A stretch of DNA of 64,000 nucleotides from positions 180,052-244,051 of the forward strand of contig NZ_BBPM01000004.1 in the NCBI RefSeq assembly GCF_000787775.1, in the 5' to 3' direction. The translations under genes and the position numbers were made by a program. Each line of letters starts with the position of its first letter. Positions within the stretch are counted from its first letter, which is position 1. A model generated the notes under the pieces. It was not told the DNA's origin. It worked only from the letters and a program-made list of their open reading frames with translations, and made no database searches. This DNA is from Streptacidiphilus carbonis. Its GTDB lineage: Bacteria > Actinomycetota > Actinomycetes > Streptomycetales > Streptomycetaceae. Below, one piece after another: positions 19,732 through 29,036 of the stretch.

Positions 19732-21927
19732 CTACCGGGCCTTGACCGGACGCGGTGGCACCGCGGCGGCGTTGATCGCGGCCAGCGAACGGCGGACCTG
19801 ATTGCGGTCGGTGGTGTACCAGAAGTCCGGCATCGAGGAACGGAAGAACCCGCCGTAACGGGCCGTCGCCAGACGTGAGTCGAGCACCGCGACCACCCCG
19901 CGGTCCTCCGCCGCCCGGATCAGCCTGCCCGCCCCCTGTGCCATCAACAGCGCGGCATGGGTGGCCGCCACGGCCATGAAGCCGTTGCCGCCGTGCTCCT
20001 CGACCGCCTTCTGCCGGGCGCTCATCAGCGGATCGTCCGGACGCGGGAACGGGATCCGGTCCATCACCACCAACTGGCAGGCGGAGCCCGGGACGTCGAC
20101 GCCCTGCCAGAGCGACAGCGTGCCGAACAGGCAGCTCTCGGTGGAAGCCGAGAAGTTGCGGATCAGCTCGCCCAGGGTGTCCTCGCCCTGGAGCAGGATC
20201 TCGCCGGGCACCCGGGACCGCAGCGCCTCGGCCGCCGCCTTGGCGGCGCGCATCGAGGAGAACAGGCCGAGGGTGCGGCCGCCGGCGGCCTCGATCAACT
20301 CGGCCAGCTCGTCCAGCATCGCCGGACGGTCGGGCTCGCGGCCCGGCGGCGGCAGATGCCGCGCCACATAGAGGATGCCCTGCTTGGGGTAGTCGAAGGG
20401 CGAGCCGACATCCATGGCCCGCCAGGCGGGGGTGGACTCCGCCAGCGGCTCGCCGATGTCGTCACGCCCCGCGGCGCCGGCCGGGACCCGGCCGCCCTCG
20501 CCGATCCGGCCCTCGGGGCCGAGGCCCAGCGACAGCCCGACCCCGTTGAAGTCGCCGCCGAGCTTGAGGGTGGCCGAGGTGAGGACGACCGAGCGCTCCT
20601 TGTAGAGGTTCTCCCGCAGGAGACCGGAGACGCTCAGCGGGGCGACCCGCAGCGAGGAGGTGCCGGCGCCGAAGCGGTCGTTGTTCTCGATCCACAGCAC
20701 CTCGTACTCGGAGCCCTCCAGCATCCGGTCCGTGGTGTCGTGGATGGTCTCCACCGAGGCCAGCGCCTGCTTGCGGACCGCGTCCTCGTCGGTGACGCCC
20801 TTGTCCCGGACCTCGCCGATGGAGGTGATCACCGCCCGGGCCGCCTCACGGATGGCGGCCACCGCGTAGCCGATGTTCTCCGGCAGCTCCTCGACCCGGC
20901 CCGGCTGGGCGATCTCCATCAGGCCGTGGAAGTTCTCGGCGGCGGCCTGGAGTGAGTCGACCGCCTTCTCGTTGGCGAGTTTGGCCGCCCGCTTCACCGC
21001 CCGGTTGACCGCCCCGGTGGTCAGCTCCGCGGTGGCGATGCCGGTGACCCGGGAGACCAGTTCATGCGCCTCGTCGACGATCAGCAGCTCGTGCTCGGGC
21101 AGCACCGGCGCACCCTCCAGGGCGTCGATGGCCAGCAGTGCGTGGTTGGTGACGACCACGTCCGCGAGCTTGGCCCGCTCACGCGCCGACTCGGCGAAGC
21201 ACTCGCCGCCGTACGGGCAACGGGTCGCGCCCAGGCACTCCTTGGAGCTGACGGCCATCTGCGCCCAGGCCCGGTCGGAGACCCCGGGTGACATGTCGTC
21301 ACGATCGCCGGTCTCGGTCTCGTCGGCCCAGTCGCGCAGCCGGACGATGTCCTGGCCGAGCTTGCTGGTGGGGCCGCCGAGGACCTCGGCCGGGTCGAAC
21401 AGCCCCTCGCCCTCGTCGCTGGGCGCGCCCTCGTGCACCCGGTGCAGGCAGAGGTAGTTGGAGCGGCCCTTGAGCATCGCGAACTGGGGGCGGCGGCGCA
21501 GCAGCGGCTGCAGGGCGTCCACGGTGCGCGGCAGGTCGCGCTCCACCAGCTGCCGTTGCAGGGCCAGGGTCGCGGTGGCCACCACCACCCGGTCCCCGTG
21601 GGCGAGGGCGGGAACCAGGTAGGCGAGTGACTTGCCGGTTCCGGTACCGGCCTGCACCAGCAGGTGCTCGCGGCCGTCGACGGCCGCGGCGACGGCCTCC
21701 GCCATGGCGATCTGGCCGGGTCGTTCAACACCGCCGACGGCGGTGACGGCGGCATGCAGCAGTTCCCCGATCCGGCCGGAGCCGGCGGGGGCGTCGGCGG
21801 CGGTCCCGGCTGGAGTCCCGGCTGGGGTCTCCGCCGGGACTTCCGCCGCTCCTGCCGCTGGGACCGGTGCTGCGGCCGATGGGGTGTCGTCGGTGGCGCC
21901 CGCGCCGGGCGTGGGAAGTTCAGTCAT
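19732..21927 (-). CDS. DinG/YoaA-type ATP-dependent DNA helicase
   Basis: A 731-aa XPD-like SF2 helicase. After a 50-residue Ala/Pro-rich leader, Walker A is LVQAGTGTGKSLAYL and the DEAH box is LLIVDEAHELVSRV. Four cysteines in the iron-sulfur-cluster region (CLGATRCPYGGECFAE plus an upstream one) suggest a 4Fe-4S cluster as in DinG/XPD. Late motifs include LFGTLSLWQGVDVPG and QGAGRLIRAAEDRG. It would unwind R-loops or damaged replication intermediates. It is convergent with lexA, but I see no LexA box before its start. Confidence 0.93.
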   Translation of the reverse strand: MTELPTPGAGATDDTPSAAAPVPAAGAAEVPAETPAGTPAGTAADAPAGSGRIGELLHAAVTAVGGVERPGQIAMAEAVAAAVDGREHLLVQAGTGTGKSLAYLVPALAHGDRVVVATATLALQRQLVERDLPRTVDALQPLLRRRPQFAMLKGRSNYLCLHRVHEGAPSDEGEGLFDPAEVLGGPTSKLGQDIVRLRDWADETETGDRDDMSPGVSDRAWAQMAVSSKECLGATRCPYGGECFAESARERAKLADVVVTNHALLAIDALEGAPVLPEHELLIVDEAHELVSRVTGIATAELTTGAVNRAVKRAAKLANEKAVDSLQAAAENFHGLMEIAQPGRVEELPENIGYAVAAIREAARAVITSIGEVRDKGVTDEDAVRKQALASVETIHDTTDRMLEGSEYEVLWIENNDRFGAGTSSLRVAPLSVSGLLRENLYKERSVVLTSATLKLGGDFNGVGLSLGLGPEGRIGEGGRVPAGAAGRDDIGEPLAESTPAWRAMDVGSPFDYPKQGILYVARHLPPPGREPDRPAMLDELAELIEAAGGRTLGLFSSMRAAKAAAEALRSRVPGEILLQGEDTLGELIRNFSASTESCLFGTLSLWQGVDVPGSACQLVVMDRIPFPRPDDPLMSARQKAVEEHGGNGFMAVAATHAALLMAQGAGRLIRAAEDRGVVAVLDSRLATARYGGFFRSSMPDFWYTTDRNQVRRSLAAINAAAVPPRPVKAR

Positions 21928-21966
21928 GGCTCGCCCAGCGTAGAGGTCGGCACTGACAACCGGGCA

Positions 21967-23313
21967 TCAGCGTACCGAGCGCTCGGGCAGGCAGCCGGGC
22001 GTGGGGACGCCGAAGGTGGTCCAGGCGGTGCGGGCCGGGAGGCGGTGGACGGTGCGGGCGGCGACGGCGTTGAGGATGGTGGCGGCGCGGTGCGCGCCGA
22101 GGCCCAGGTCCGGGGTGCCGACGCCGTGGGTGTGCAGTTCGGCGTTCTGGACGTAGATGCCGCCGGTGACGTCGGGGCGCAGCCCGATCCGGTGCTCCAG
22201 GTCCACCAGCAGGCGTCCCTGGTCGTCCCGGTCGACCAGGTCGCCCAGCGGGTCCAGCAGGGCGGGGCGGCGGGCGCCGTGTCCGGTGGCCAGGATCACC
22301 GAGCCGGTGCGCCGGGTGTAGGTGATGCCGGTCTGCAGGTGCCGGCAGTGCAGCTCCAGTCCGCCGCAGGCCCCGAGCCTGGCGGCCTCGACCTCCGTTC
22401 CGGGCAGGATCTCCACGTCGGCGGGGGCCGCCCCGAGGGTGCGGTCGTAGAGGGCGGCGTGGATGTCGGCGAGGGTCTCGGCACTGGCCGCCTTGTAGAG
22501 CTGCCACTGGTCGGGCACCAGGGCGTCCTTGGTGTGGCTGGGCAGCGCGTGGAAGTAGCGGGTGTAGTCGGGGGTGAAGTGTTCGAGACCCAGTTTGGAG
22601 TACTCCATGGGGGCGATGGCCCGGGTTCGGGTGAGCCATCGCAGCTGGCGGCCGGGCGCCTCGCCGCGGCTCCGCAGCAGGTCCAGGAAGACCTCGGCGC
22701 CGGACTGGCCGGAGCCGACGACGGTGATGTCGGTGCTGTCCGCCAGCGCGTGGCGCACGTTGAGGTAGTCCTCGGCATGGTGCACCACCCCGTCCGCGTG
22801 GAGTTCGGCGAAGGCCTCGGGCACGACCGGCTCGGTGCCGATGCCGAGGACGATGTTGCGGGCGGCCACCGATGCGCCGTCCGGCAGCCCGATCCGGAAC
22901 AGCCCGGTGCCCGGGTCCCAGCCGACGGCGTCGACCGGGCTGCAGAAGCGGCAGTTGGGCAGTCGGGCGGCCGCCCAACGGCAGTAGTGCTCGTACTCGC
23001 GGCGGCTCAGATGGGACCGCTCGGCGAAGTAGAAGGGGAACAGCCGGTCGTGCTCGCGCAGATAGGCGAGGAACGTCCAGGGGCTGGTGGGATCGACCAG
23101 CGAGACCAGGTCGGCGAGGAAGGGCACCTGCATGGTCGCTCCCTCGACCATCAGCCCGGGATGCCAGCTGAACTCGGGCTTGGCGTCCAGGAAGAGGGTG
23201 CGCAGGTCGGCGACGCCGTCGGCGAGCGCGGCCAGGGAGAGGTTGAACGGCCCCAGGCCGACGCCCACCAGGTCGTAGGGCTCGGTGCGGAGGGCGTCGG
23301 CGGTGGTGTCCAC
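21967..23313 (-). CDS. Siderophore amine N-hydroxylase (lysine/ornithine N-monooxygenase family)
   Basis: A 448-aa flavin- and NADPH-dependent monooxygenase that makes the N-hydroxyamine of hydroxamate siderophores. The FAD site is DLVGVGLGPFNLSLAAL, the NADPH site is ITVVGSGQSGAEVFLDLL, and the C-terminal family motif is IVYTH-like text ending LATGHGARRP. The GTG at 23313 has only a weak binding site. It lies 71 bp after the acyltransferase gene, the largest gap in the operon. Judged by the neighbours, the substrate is more likely 1,3-diaminopropane than lysine, but the family alone cannot say. Confidence 0.9.
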   Translation of the reverse strand: MDTTADALRTEPYDLVGVGLGPFNLSLAALADGVADLRTLFLDAKPEFSWHPGLMVEGATMQVPFLADLVSLVDPTSPWTFLAYLREHDRLFPFYFAERSHLSRREYEHYCRWAAARLPNCRFCSPVDAVGWDPGTGLFRIGLPDGASVAARNIVLGIGTEPVVPEAFAELHADGVVHHAEDYLNVRHALADSTDITVVGSGQSGAEVFLDLLRSRGEAPGRQLRWLTRTRAIAPMEYSKLGLEHFTPDYTRYFHALPSHTKDALVPDQWQLYKAASAETLADIHAALYDRTLGAAPADVEILPGTEVEAARLGACGGLELHCRHLQTGITYTRRTGSVILATGHGARRPALLDPLGDLVDRDDQGRLLVDLEHRIGLRPDVTGGIYVQNAELHTHGVGTPDLGLGAHRAATILNAVAARTVHRLPARTAWTTFGVPTPGCLPERSVR

Positions 23314-23384
23314 GGCGAGGTGCTTTCGTCGGAGGGGTGGGTGGCTGCGATGGGCGGCTGGAGGTGTCGTTTCGTCGGACGGCG

Positions 23385-24086
23385 TCAGATTCGGTCGCGG
23401 ACCATCAGGGCGGCCCGCTTGGCGGGCAGGTCGAGGTCCTGCTCGTGGCGGAAGCCGGCCTTCAGGAAGGCCCGCACGGACGGGATGTTGCGTACATCGG
23501 GCTCGGCGACGATCCGGGCCGCCGAGCGGCGCTCCCTGAGCGCGCGTGCGGCGACGGCGCGGAGCAGACGGGGGCCGAGGCCCCGGCCCCGGCACTCGGG
23601 CGGACCGAGCAGCAGATGCACCCCGGTGTCGTGCGGCCGGGCCGGGTAGTGCCGGGCGATCGGGTCGAGGTCGGCCCGGTAGAGCTCCCAGTAGCTCATC
23701 GGGGTGCCGTCCAGCAGTCCCAGGCAGGGGACGCTGCGGCCGTCGCCGTCGAGTTGCGCCCGCAGGTGCTGCTCGGTCAGCCCGGTCGGCCCGGAGAGCT
23801 CCCAGAAGGCCGTCACCACCGGATCGTTCATCCAGCCGGCCACCAGGCCCAGGTCCCTGGCCAGGCGGACCGGGTGCAGTCGGAACTGGCCGACCGGGGT
23901 GTCCATCACGCCCCAGCGGCTGACCCCGTCGAGCAGGTCCGCCGTGGGCAGTCGGGACCGGGTCGGCCGCGGCGGGGTCTGCGCCGGTACGGCCGCGCGG
24001 GTGGCCCGCAGATGGTGCGGGGTGAGCACCCGGTGCGGCGGCAGCGGGTTCCCCGAACCCGGCGCGGGAATCGGCGGCCGGCTCAT
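23385..24086 (-). CDS. GNAT N-acyltransferase of the siderophore operon
   Basis: A 233-aa acetyl/acyl-CoA transferase (AcCoA-binding stretch LLLGPPECRGRGLGPRLLRA) related to IucB/RhbD-type enzymes that acylate an N-hydroxyamine to a hydroxamate. A Pro-rich leader of about 65 residues precedes the fold. The ATG overlaps the stop of the NIS synthetase gene by 4 bp (ATGA). MYWELYRADLDPIARHYP-like text (here SYWELYRADLDPIARHYPAR) fits the siderophore acetyltransferase subgroup. The acyl donor, acetyl or longer, is unknown. Confidence 0.9.
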   Translation of the reverse strand: MSRPPIPAPGSGNPLPPHRVLTPHHLRATRAAVPAQTPPRPTRSRLPTADLLDGVSRWGVMDTPVGQFRLHPVRLARDLGLVAGWMNDPVVTAFWELSGPTGLTEQHLRAQLDGDGRSVPCLGLLDGTPMSYWELYRADLDPIARHYPARPHDTGVHLLLGPPECRGRGLGPRLLRAVAARALRERRSAARIVAEPDVRNIPSVRAFLKAGFRHEQDLDLPAKRAALMVRDRI

Positions 24087-26014
24087 CGGAGCGCCCCGCG
24101 GGCCGGCACGGCGGCGACGGCCTCCGCCGCCAGCGGATTGTCCACGGTGACGTACACCGACTGCGTCTCCACCGGGCCGACCAGTTCGTCCAGACCGTTC
24201 AGCCGGGTGCGCAGGTTGGCCTTGCAGCGCAGGGTGGGCGCGTCGAGCAGCAGCGCGGGCAGGCTGGACCGGCTGGCGGCCGCGGCCGCCCCCGCCAGGA
24301 ACCGGCGCAGAGCGGCCAGCAGCACCCGCTCGTCCGCCAGCCGCTGCGAGCCGAACGCTCCTACCAGGCCCAGCAGATGGTTGATGCCGAGGTAGTACGC
24401 GAAGCGCTCGTCGGCCACGGCGTCCGGGACGAAGGTGTCGCTGCGGCCGCCGATCCCGGGCAGCCTGGCGTCCAGGGGGGCGGCGTGCGAGTCGCGGAAG
24501 TAGTAGCCCTGGTTGTCCCGGTAGCGGCCGCCGACCGGCCAGCCGTGCTGGTCCAGCAGCACCAGGCTGTTCTGCTGGTGCGCCTCCAGGGCGATCCCGG
24601 CCTGCCCGTCGAGCCAGAGCAGCGGGAGCACCACGGCATCGAGGTAGCGCAGGAACCATTCCGTGGCCACCGTCGCCACCGGGCGACCGGCGCGGGCGGC
24701 GAGCCGTTGCAGCAGTGCGCCCAGGCGGGAACCGGCCGGGGCGCCGTCGTCGGTGCGGCTCGGCCGCTCGGCGACCAGGCCGGCCACGCACAGGACCCGG
24801 TCCTCCCGGCCGAAGGGGTTCTGCCGGATCACGGTGTCCAGGCCGGTGGCGGCAGCAGCCGTTCCAACGGCAGCCGTTCCGGCCGCACCGGGCAGGGCCG
24901 CACCCGGCAGGTCCACGCCGATCCAGGCCGGGTCGCGGACGATGTCGAAGCCCGGGTGGGCGGCCTGCCACTCCTGGCCGAGGCCGCCCGCGAGCAGCCG
25001 GTGCACCTCGACGCCCCGGTGCAGTTCCTTGCGCAGGTTCTCCCGGCGGGAGTTGGTGATCCGCAGACCCAGCGACAGCTTCAGCATGAAGGGGGCGCCG
25101 GGCCGGTGGACCGTCCGCACCGAGGAGGTGGGGTGCCAGAGCGGGCCCGCTGTGCCGAGGTCGTGCAGCAGGCCTGCTTCGAGCAGTCCGCGGATGTCCT
25201 GCCGGTGCGTCAGCTCCCTGGCCTGCCACGGGTGCAGGGGGAGTGCGATGGAGCCTGGCGGCAGCGGTCCGGCGTCCGGGCCGCGCAGCGCTGCGGTGAT
25301 CGCCGCGGCCGGGGAGGGCAGTGCCGAGTCCGAGGCGGCCAACTCCTGGTCGACGGCGAACCAGTGCAGTCGGTGGGCGCCGCGCAGTTCGGGCGAGTAG
25401 GCGGCGGCCTCGGACTCACCCAGCCCCTCCCGGCTCTTGGGGGTGGGGTGCAGCGGATGCCCCAGCAGCAGGGCCTGCTCGCCGTCCAGGAACGGGCTGG
25501 TGCCGGGCGGTGGCTCCGGGTCCTTCCGGTGTCCGGCGATGAACACGGCGGTGCGGCGCACCGAGTCGACGACGCGCCCGGCGAGGTCGGCGACATGGCG
25601 CGGGGCGACCGGGTCGCCCCCGGAACCGCCACGGGCCAGCAGGGCCGCGACGGTGACGGCGTCGACCGGGTGGCCGCCCGGATGACCGCTCCGGGGGGCG
25701 GCGGCCTCGGTTCCGACTCCGGCGCCGGCTCCGGCGACCAGGGCGGCGCGGCCGAAGCGGTGCCAGCCGCAGGGCGACCAGTAGCGGACCGGGACGGCGA
25801 GCTGCAGTCCGTCGCCGAGGGCCACGGAGAGCAGCCTGCCCGGCGGATCGGTGATGCCGCTCTCACGCACCCAGCAGCGCAGCAGGCTCTCGGTGGCCGC
25901 GCAGTCGGCGGCGACCGCTGGGTCGGGGTGCAGCAACGGGTCTGCGGCGTCGGCAGCCGGGAGCGGCCCGGCCTGACCCTGCGCGGGGACTCCGCCACGG
26001 GCAGCAGTGCTCAC
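24083..26014 (-). CDS. IucA/IucC family NRPS-independent siderophore synthetase
   Basis: A 643-aa ATP-dependent ligase that joins a carboxylate, normally citrate or succinyl units, to an amine or hydroxylamine. Family landmarks are HPGFDIVRDPAWIG, HPWQARELTHRQDIRG, PTSSVRTVHRPGAPFMLKLS and the C-terminal LEAHQQNSLVLLDQHGWPVG plus RDNQGYYFRDS. All are core elements of the IucA/IucC plus FhuF-like region. GTG start overlaps the decarboxylase stop (GTGA). The only NIS synthetase in the operon, although rhizobactin- and aerobactin-type pathways use two. Subclass (A, B or C) needs a tree. Confidence 0.95.
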   Translation of the reverse strand: MSTAARGGVPAQGQAGPLPAADAADPLLHPDPAVAADCAATESLLRCWVRESGITDPPGRLLSVALGDGLQLAVPVRYWSPCGWHRFGRAALVAGAGAGVGTEAAAPRSGHPGGHPVDAVTVAALLARGGSGGDPVAPRHVADLAGRVVDSVRRTAVFIAGHRKDPEPPPGTSPFLDGEQALLLGHPLHPTPKSREGLGESEAAAYSPELRGAHRLHWFAVDQELAASDSALPSPAAAITAALRGPDAGPLPPGSIALPLHPWQARELTHRQDIRGLLEAGLLHDLGTAGPLWHPTSSVRTVHRPGAPFMLKLSLGLRITNSRRENLRKELHRGVEVHRLLAGGLGQEWQAAHPGFDIVRDPAWIGVDLPGAALPGAAGTAAVGTAAAATGLDTVIRQNPFGREDRVLCVAGLVAERPSRTDDGAPAGSRLGALLQRLAARAGRPVATVATEWFLRYLDAVVLPLLWLDGQAGIALEAHQQNSLVLLDQHGWPVGGRYRDNQGYYFRDSHAAPLDARLPGIGGRSDTFVPDAVADERFAYYLGINHLLGLVGAFGSQRLADERVLLAALRRFLAGAAAAASRSSLPALLLDAPTLRCKANLRTRLNGLDELVGPVETQSVYVTVDNPLAAEAVAAVPARGALR

Positions 26015-27591
26015 GAGTTGGCCTCCCGTTGTTCTTCGGCGTCCGCGTCCGCCTCTGGTTCGGCGTGTGCGTCTGCTTCGTCGGCGTCGACCTGGGCGTC
26101 AGCCGCAGCCTCGGCCTCGGTGCCTGCGGTGACGACGCGGGCGATCAGGCGGTCCAGGTCCGCCGTGGTGGTGTGCGGGTTCAGCAGTGTCAGCTTCAGT
26201 CGGACCGAGCCGGGCCCGGTGCCGACTTCGGTACGGCCCACGACGGCGCTGCCCTGTTCCAGCAGTCGCCGTCGGAGAACGGCGTTCAGCCGATCCGTGG
26301 CAACCGGACCGACGCCGTCCCGCTGCGGCAGGCAGCGGAAGAGCACGGTGCTGAGCACCGGCTCCGCGACCAGTTCCAGCCGCGGTTCGGAAGCGATCCG
26401 CTCCGCCGCGAACCGGGCGAGGTCGTGGCAGCGGTCCACCAGCGCGCCGAGGCCGGACCGGCCCAGGGTGCGCAGGGTGACGGCGATCTTGAACGCGTCC
26501 GCTCGACGGGTGGTCCGCAGCGACCGGCCCAGCAGCGAGGTGTAGCCGGCCTCTTCGTCGTCCACCGGGTTCAGGTAGGCCGCACGCAGCTCCAGCGGCT
26601 CGAACAGGGCCGCGTCGCGCACCAGGAGCACCCCGGCCGCGATCGGCTGCCAGCCGAGTTTGTGCAGGTCCAGGCTGATGGTGTCCGCCTGCGCCACGCC
26701 GTCCAGCAGCGGTGCCAGGCGTCCCGAGAACAGTGCCGCACCGCCGTAGGCGGCGTCCACGTGCAGTCGGACGCCGTGACGGCGGGTGACGGCCGCGACC
26801 GCGGGCAGGGGATCCACGGCTCCCAGGTCGGTGGTCCCGGCCGTGGCGACGACGCACATCGGCACCCGGCCGTCGGCGCGGGCGTCCGCGAGGGCCCAGT
26901 CCAGCACCCGGGGGTCCATCCGGCCGTCCGGCGCGGTCTGCACCGGGACCACGGCGTCGCGGTCCAGCCCGAGCAGCGCGGCGGAACGGGCGATGGAGAA
27001 GTGGGCGGCCTCCGAGCAGTGCACGGCGAGCCGCCCCTCGGCGAACTGATCGCGCGGGAAGGTGTCCCGTGCCAGCAGCAGGGCCATCAGATTGGACTCG
27101 GTGCCGCCGGTGGTCAGCACCCCGGCCGCCGCCTCGGGCCGGACCAGGCCCACCAGTTCGGCGAGCACCCGGATCACCGCGAGCTCCACCGAGGTACTGC
27201 CGGGGGCCTGGTCCCAGGAGTCCAGCGAGGCGTTGACCGCGGCTGCGGCGAAATCGGCCGCGACGGCCACCGCGAGCGGCGGTACGTGCAGATGGGCGGC
27301 GCAGGCGGGATCCGCCGGATCGGCGGCTGTGGCGGCCAGCGCCTCGACCAGCGTGCCGAGCGCGAACGGATCGCCCAGCTCGGGGAGCAGCTCCGACGGG
27401 TCCAGCAGCGCCCGCAACCCTTCCGCCACCGCCGTGGGACCCCCGGCCGGCAACGGACCGCCGCGGCGTTCGGCGCCCCGGCGCAGTGCCTCCAGCGCCT
27501 CAGCGACCAGCGGTTCCAGCGCGTCCGGGCCGGCGACCCCGCCCGCCAGGGCTGCCTCCGGCGGCCGGTCGGGGGCGGTCGGCGCGGTCAT
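26011..27591 (-). CDS. PLP-dependent decarboxylase, probable L-2,4-diaminobutyrate decarboxylase
   Basis: A 526-aa group II decarboxylase. The PLP lysine is in TISLDLHKLGWQPIAAGVLL, the pocket includes HVDAAYGGAALFSG, and GGTESNLMALLLARD supplies phosphate-binding residues. Beside a diaminobutyrate aminotransferase, the likely reaction is 2,4-diaminobutyrate to 1,3-diaminopropane, as in rhizobactin/schizokinen pathways; lysine to cadaverine is the alternative. The C-terminus is an unusual Asp/Glu/Ala-rich tail of about 35 residues. ATGA overlap with the upstream aminotransferase stop shows translational coupling. Confidence 0.9.
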   Translation of the reverse strand: MTAPTAPDRPPEAALAGGVAGPDALEPLVAEALEALRRGAERRGGPLPAGGPTAVAEGLRALLDPSELLPELGDPFALGTLVEALAATAADPADPACAAHLHVPPLAVAVAADFAAAAVNASLDSWDQAPGSTSVELAVIRVLAELVGLVRPEAAAGVLTTGGTESNLMALLLARDTFPRDQFAEGRLAVHCSEAAHFSIARSAALLGLDRDAVVPVQTAPDGRMDPRVLDWALADARADGRVPMCVVATAGTTDLGAVDPLPAVAAVTRRHGVRLHVDAAYGGAALFSGRLAPLLDGVAQADTISLDLHKLGWQPIAAGVLLVRDAALFEPLELRAAYLNPVDDEEAGYTSLLGRSLRTTRRADAFKIAVTLRTLGRSGLGALVDRCHDLARFAAERIASEPRLELVAEPVLSTVLFRCLPQRDGVGPVATDRLNAVLRRRLLEQGSAVVGRTEVGTGPGSVRLKLTLLNPHTTTADLDRLIARVVTAGTEAEAAADAQVDADEADAHAEPEADADAEEQREANS

Positions 27592-29036
27592 CCCCGGACT
27601 CCGGACCGGGCTGCCGGCACCGTGCGGTGCGCCGCCGAGGCAGCGTCGAGCGCCTCTGCCAGGCGTTCGAGCACGGCTTCCGCCTCCTCGTCGGTCATGG
27701 TCAGCGGGGGCAGCAGCCGCACCACGCTGCTGTGGCGGCCGCCCAGTTCGACGATCAACCCCCGGCGCAGCGCCTCCTGCCGCACCGCTGCGGCGAGTCC
27801 GGGAGCGGCCGGCCGCGCGCCCAGCGCGTCGGCGTCCGCCTCCGGTTCGACGATCTCGACCCCCAGCATCAGGCCGCGCCCGCGCACATCCCCCATCGCC
27901 GGCAACAGGCGGTGCAGCGCGCGCAGCCGGGCCAGCATCCGCTCGCCGAGGCCGGCGGCGCGCTCCGCCAGCCGTTCCTGACGGACGAAGCGCAGCGTCG
28001 CGGCCCCGGCGGCCATGGCGAGCTGGTTGCCCCGGAAGGTGCCCGCGTGCGCGCCGGGTTCCCAGACGTCCAGCTCGCCCCGGTAGACGACGGCCGCGAG
28101 CGGCAGGCTGCCGCCGACGGCCTTGGACACCACCATCACGTCGGGGACCACGCCCGAGTGCTGCACGGCCCAGAAGGCCCCGGTCCTGCCGACTCCGGTC
28201 TGTACCTCGTCGACGATCAGCGGAATGCCGCGGGCGCTGGTGATCCGGCGCATCTCGCGGAGCCAGCCGTCGGGGGCGGGAACCACACCGCCCTCGCCCT
28301 GGACCGGCTCGACGATCATGCCCGCCGACGGGTCCACCCCGCCCTTGGGGTCGGCCAGCAGCGACTCGGTCCAGCGGGCGGAGACCCGGGCGCCCTCGGG
28401 ACCGCCGAGCCCGAAGGGACAGCGGTAGTCGTAGGGGAACGGCAGCCGCACCGGCGTGGACGCCGAACCGCCGAGCCCGGCCCTGGCGGCGCTGTCGCCG
28501 CCGGCGGCCAGCGCTCCCGCGGTCATCCCGTGGTAGGCCCCGGTGAAGGCCAGCAGACCGCTGCGGCCGGTGGCGGTGCGGACCAGTTTGAGCGCCGCCT
28601 CGACGGCGTCGGTACCGGCCGGGCCGCAGAACTGGATCCTGGCGTCGCGGGCGAACTCCTCCGGCAGCGAGGCGAAGAGCTCGGTGGTGAAGGCGTCCTT
28701 GACCGGGGTCGCCAGGTCGAGCACGTGCAGCGGGGCGCCGGAGTCCAGCAGTTCGCGGATCGCCTGCAGCGCCACCGGGTGGTTGTGGCCCAGGGCGAGC
28801 GTCCCGGCCCCGGAGAGGCAGTCCAGATAGCGCCTGCCGTCCGCCCCCTCGATCGTCATACCGCTCGCCCGCACCGGGACGACGGGCAGGGAGCGGGCGT
28901 AGGTACGGGCCGCGGACTCGCGGGCCGCCTGGCGGGCGAGGATGGCCGCCGGGTCGACGATCGCGGTGGCAGCTTCGGCGGCGGCTGGCCCCGGGGCCGG
29001 AACGGTCGCGGCTGGTGGCAGGACGGTCGGCGACAC
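27588..29036 (-). CDS. Class III aminotransferase, probable diaminobutyrate-2-oxoglutarate aminotransferase
   Basis: First gene of the siderophore operon, 482 aa. It would transfer an amino group from glutamate to aspartate semialdehyde to give 2,4-diaminobutyrate. PLP-fold signatures are [18 protein letters not shown] and the lysine motif [15 protein letters not shown]; the substrate side reads [20 protein letters not shown] and [11 protein letters not shown], as in DABA/EctB-type enzymes. I start at the GTG at 29034-29036, ten bases after AGGAGG; the open frame continues 29 codons upstream without a binding site. Its stop overlaps the decarboxylase start. Confidence 0.92.
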   Translation of the reverse strand: MSPTVLPPAATVPAPGPAAAEAATAIVDPAAILARQAARESAARTYARSLPVVPVRASGMTIEGADGRRYLDCLSGAGTLALGHNHPVALQAIRELLDSGAPLHVLDLATPVKDAFTTELFASLPEEFARDARIQFCGPAGTDAVEAALKLVRTATGRSGLLAFTGAYHGMTAGALAAGGDSAARAGLGGSASTPVRLPFPYDYRCPFGLGGPEGARVSARWTESLLADPKGGVDPSAGMIVEPVQGEGGVVPAPDGWLREMRRITSARGIPLIVDEVQTGVGRTGAFWAVQHSGVVPDVMVVSKAVGGSLPLAAVVYRGELDVWEPGAHAGTFRGNQLAMAAGAATLRFVRQERLAERAAGLGERMLARLRALHRLLPAMGDVRGRGLMLGVEIVEPEADADALGARPAAPGLAAAVRQEALRRGLIVELGGRHSSVVRLLPPLTMTDEEAEAVLERLAEALDAASAAHRTVPAARSGVRG

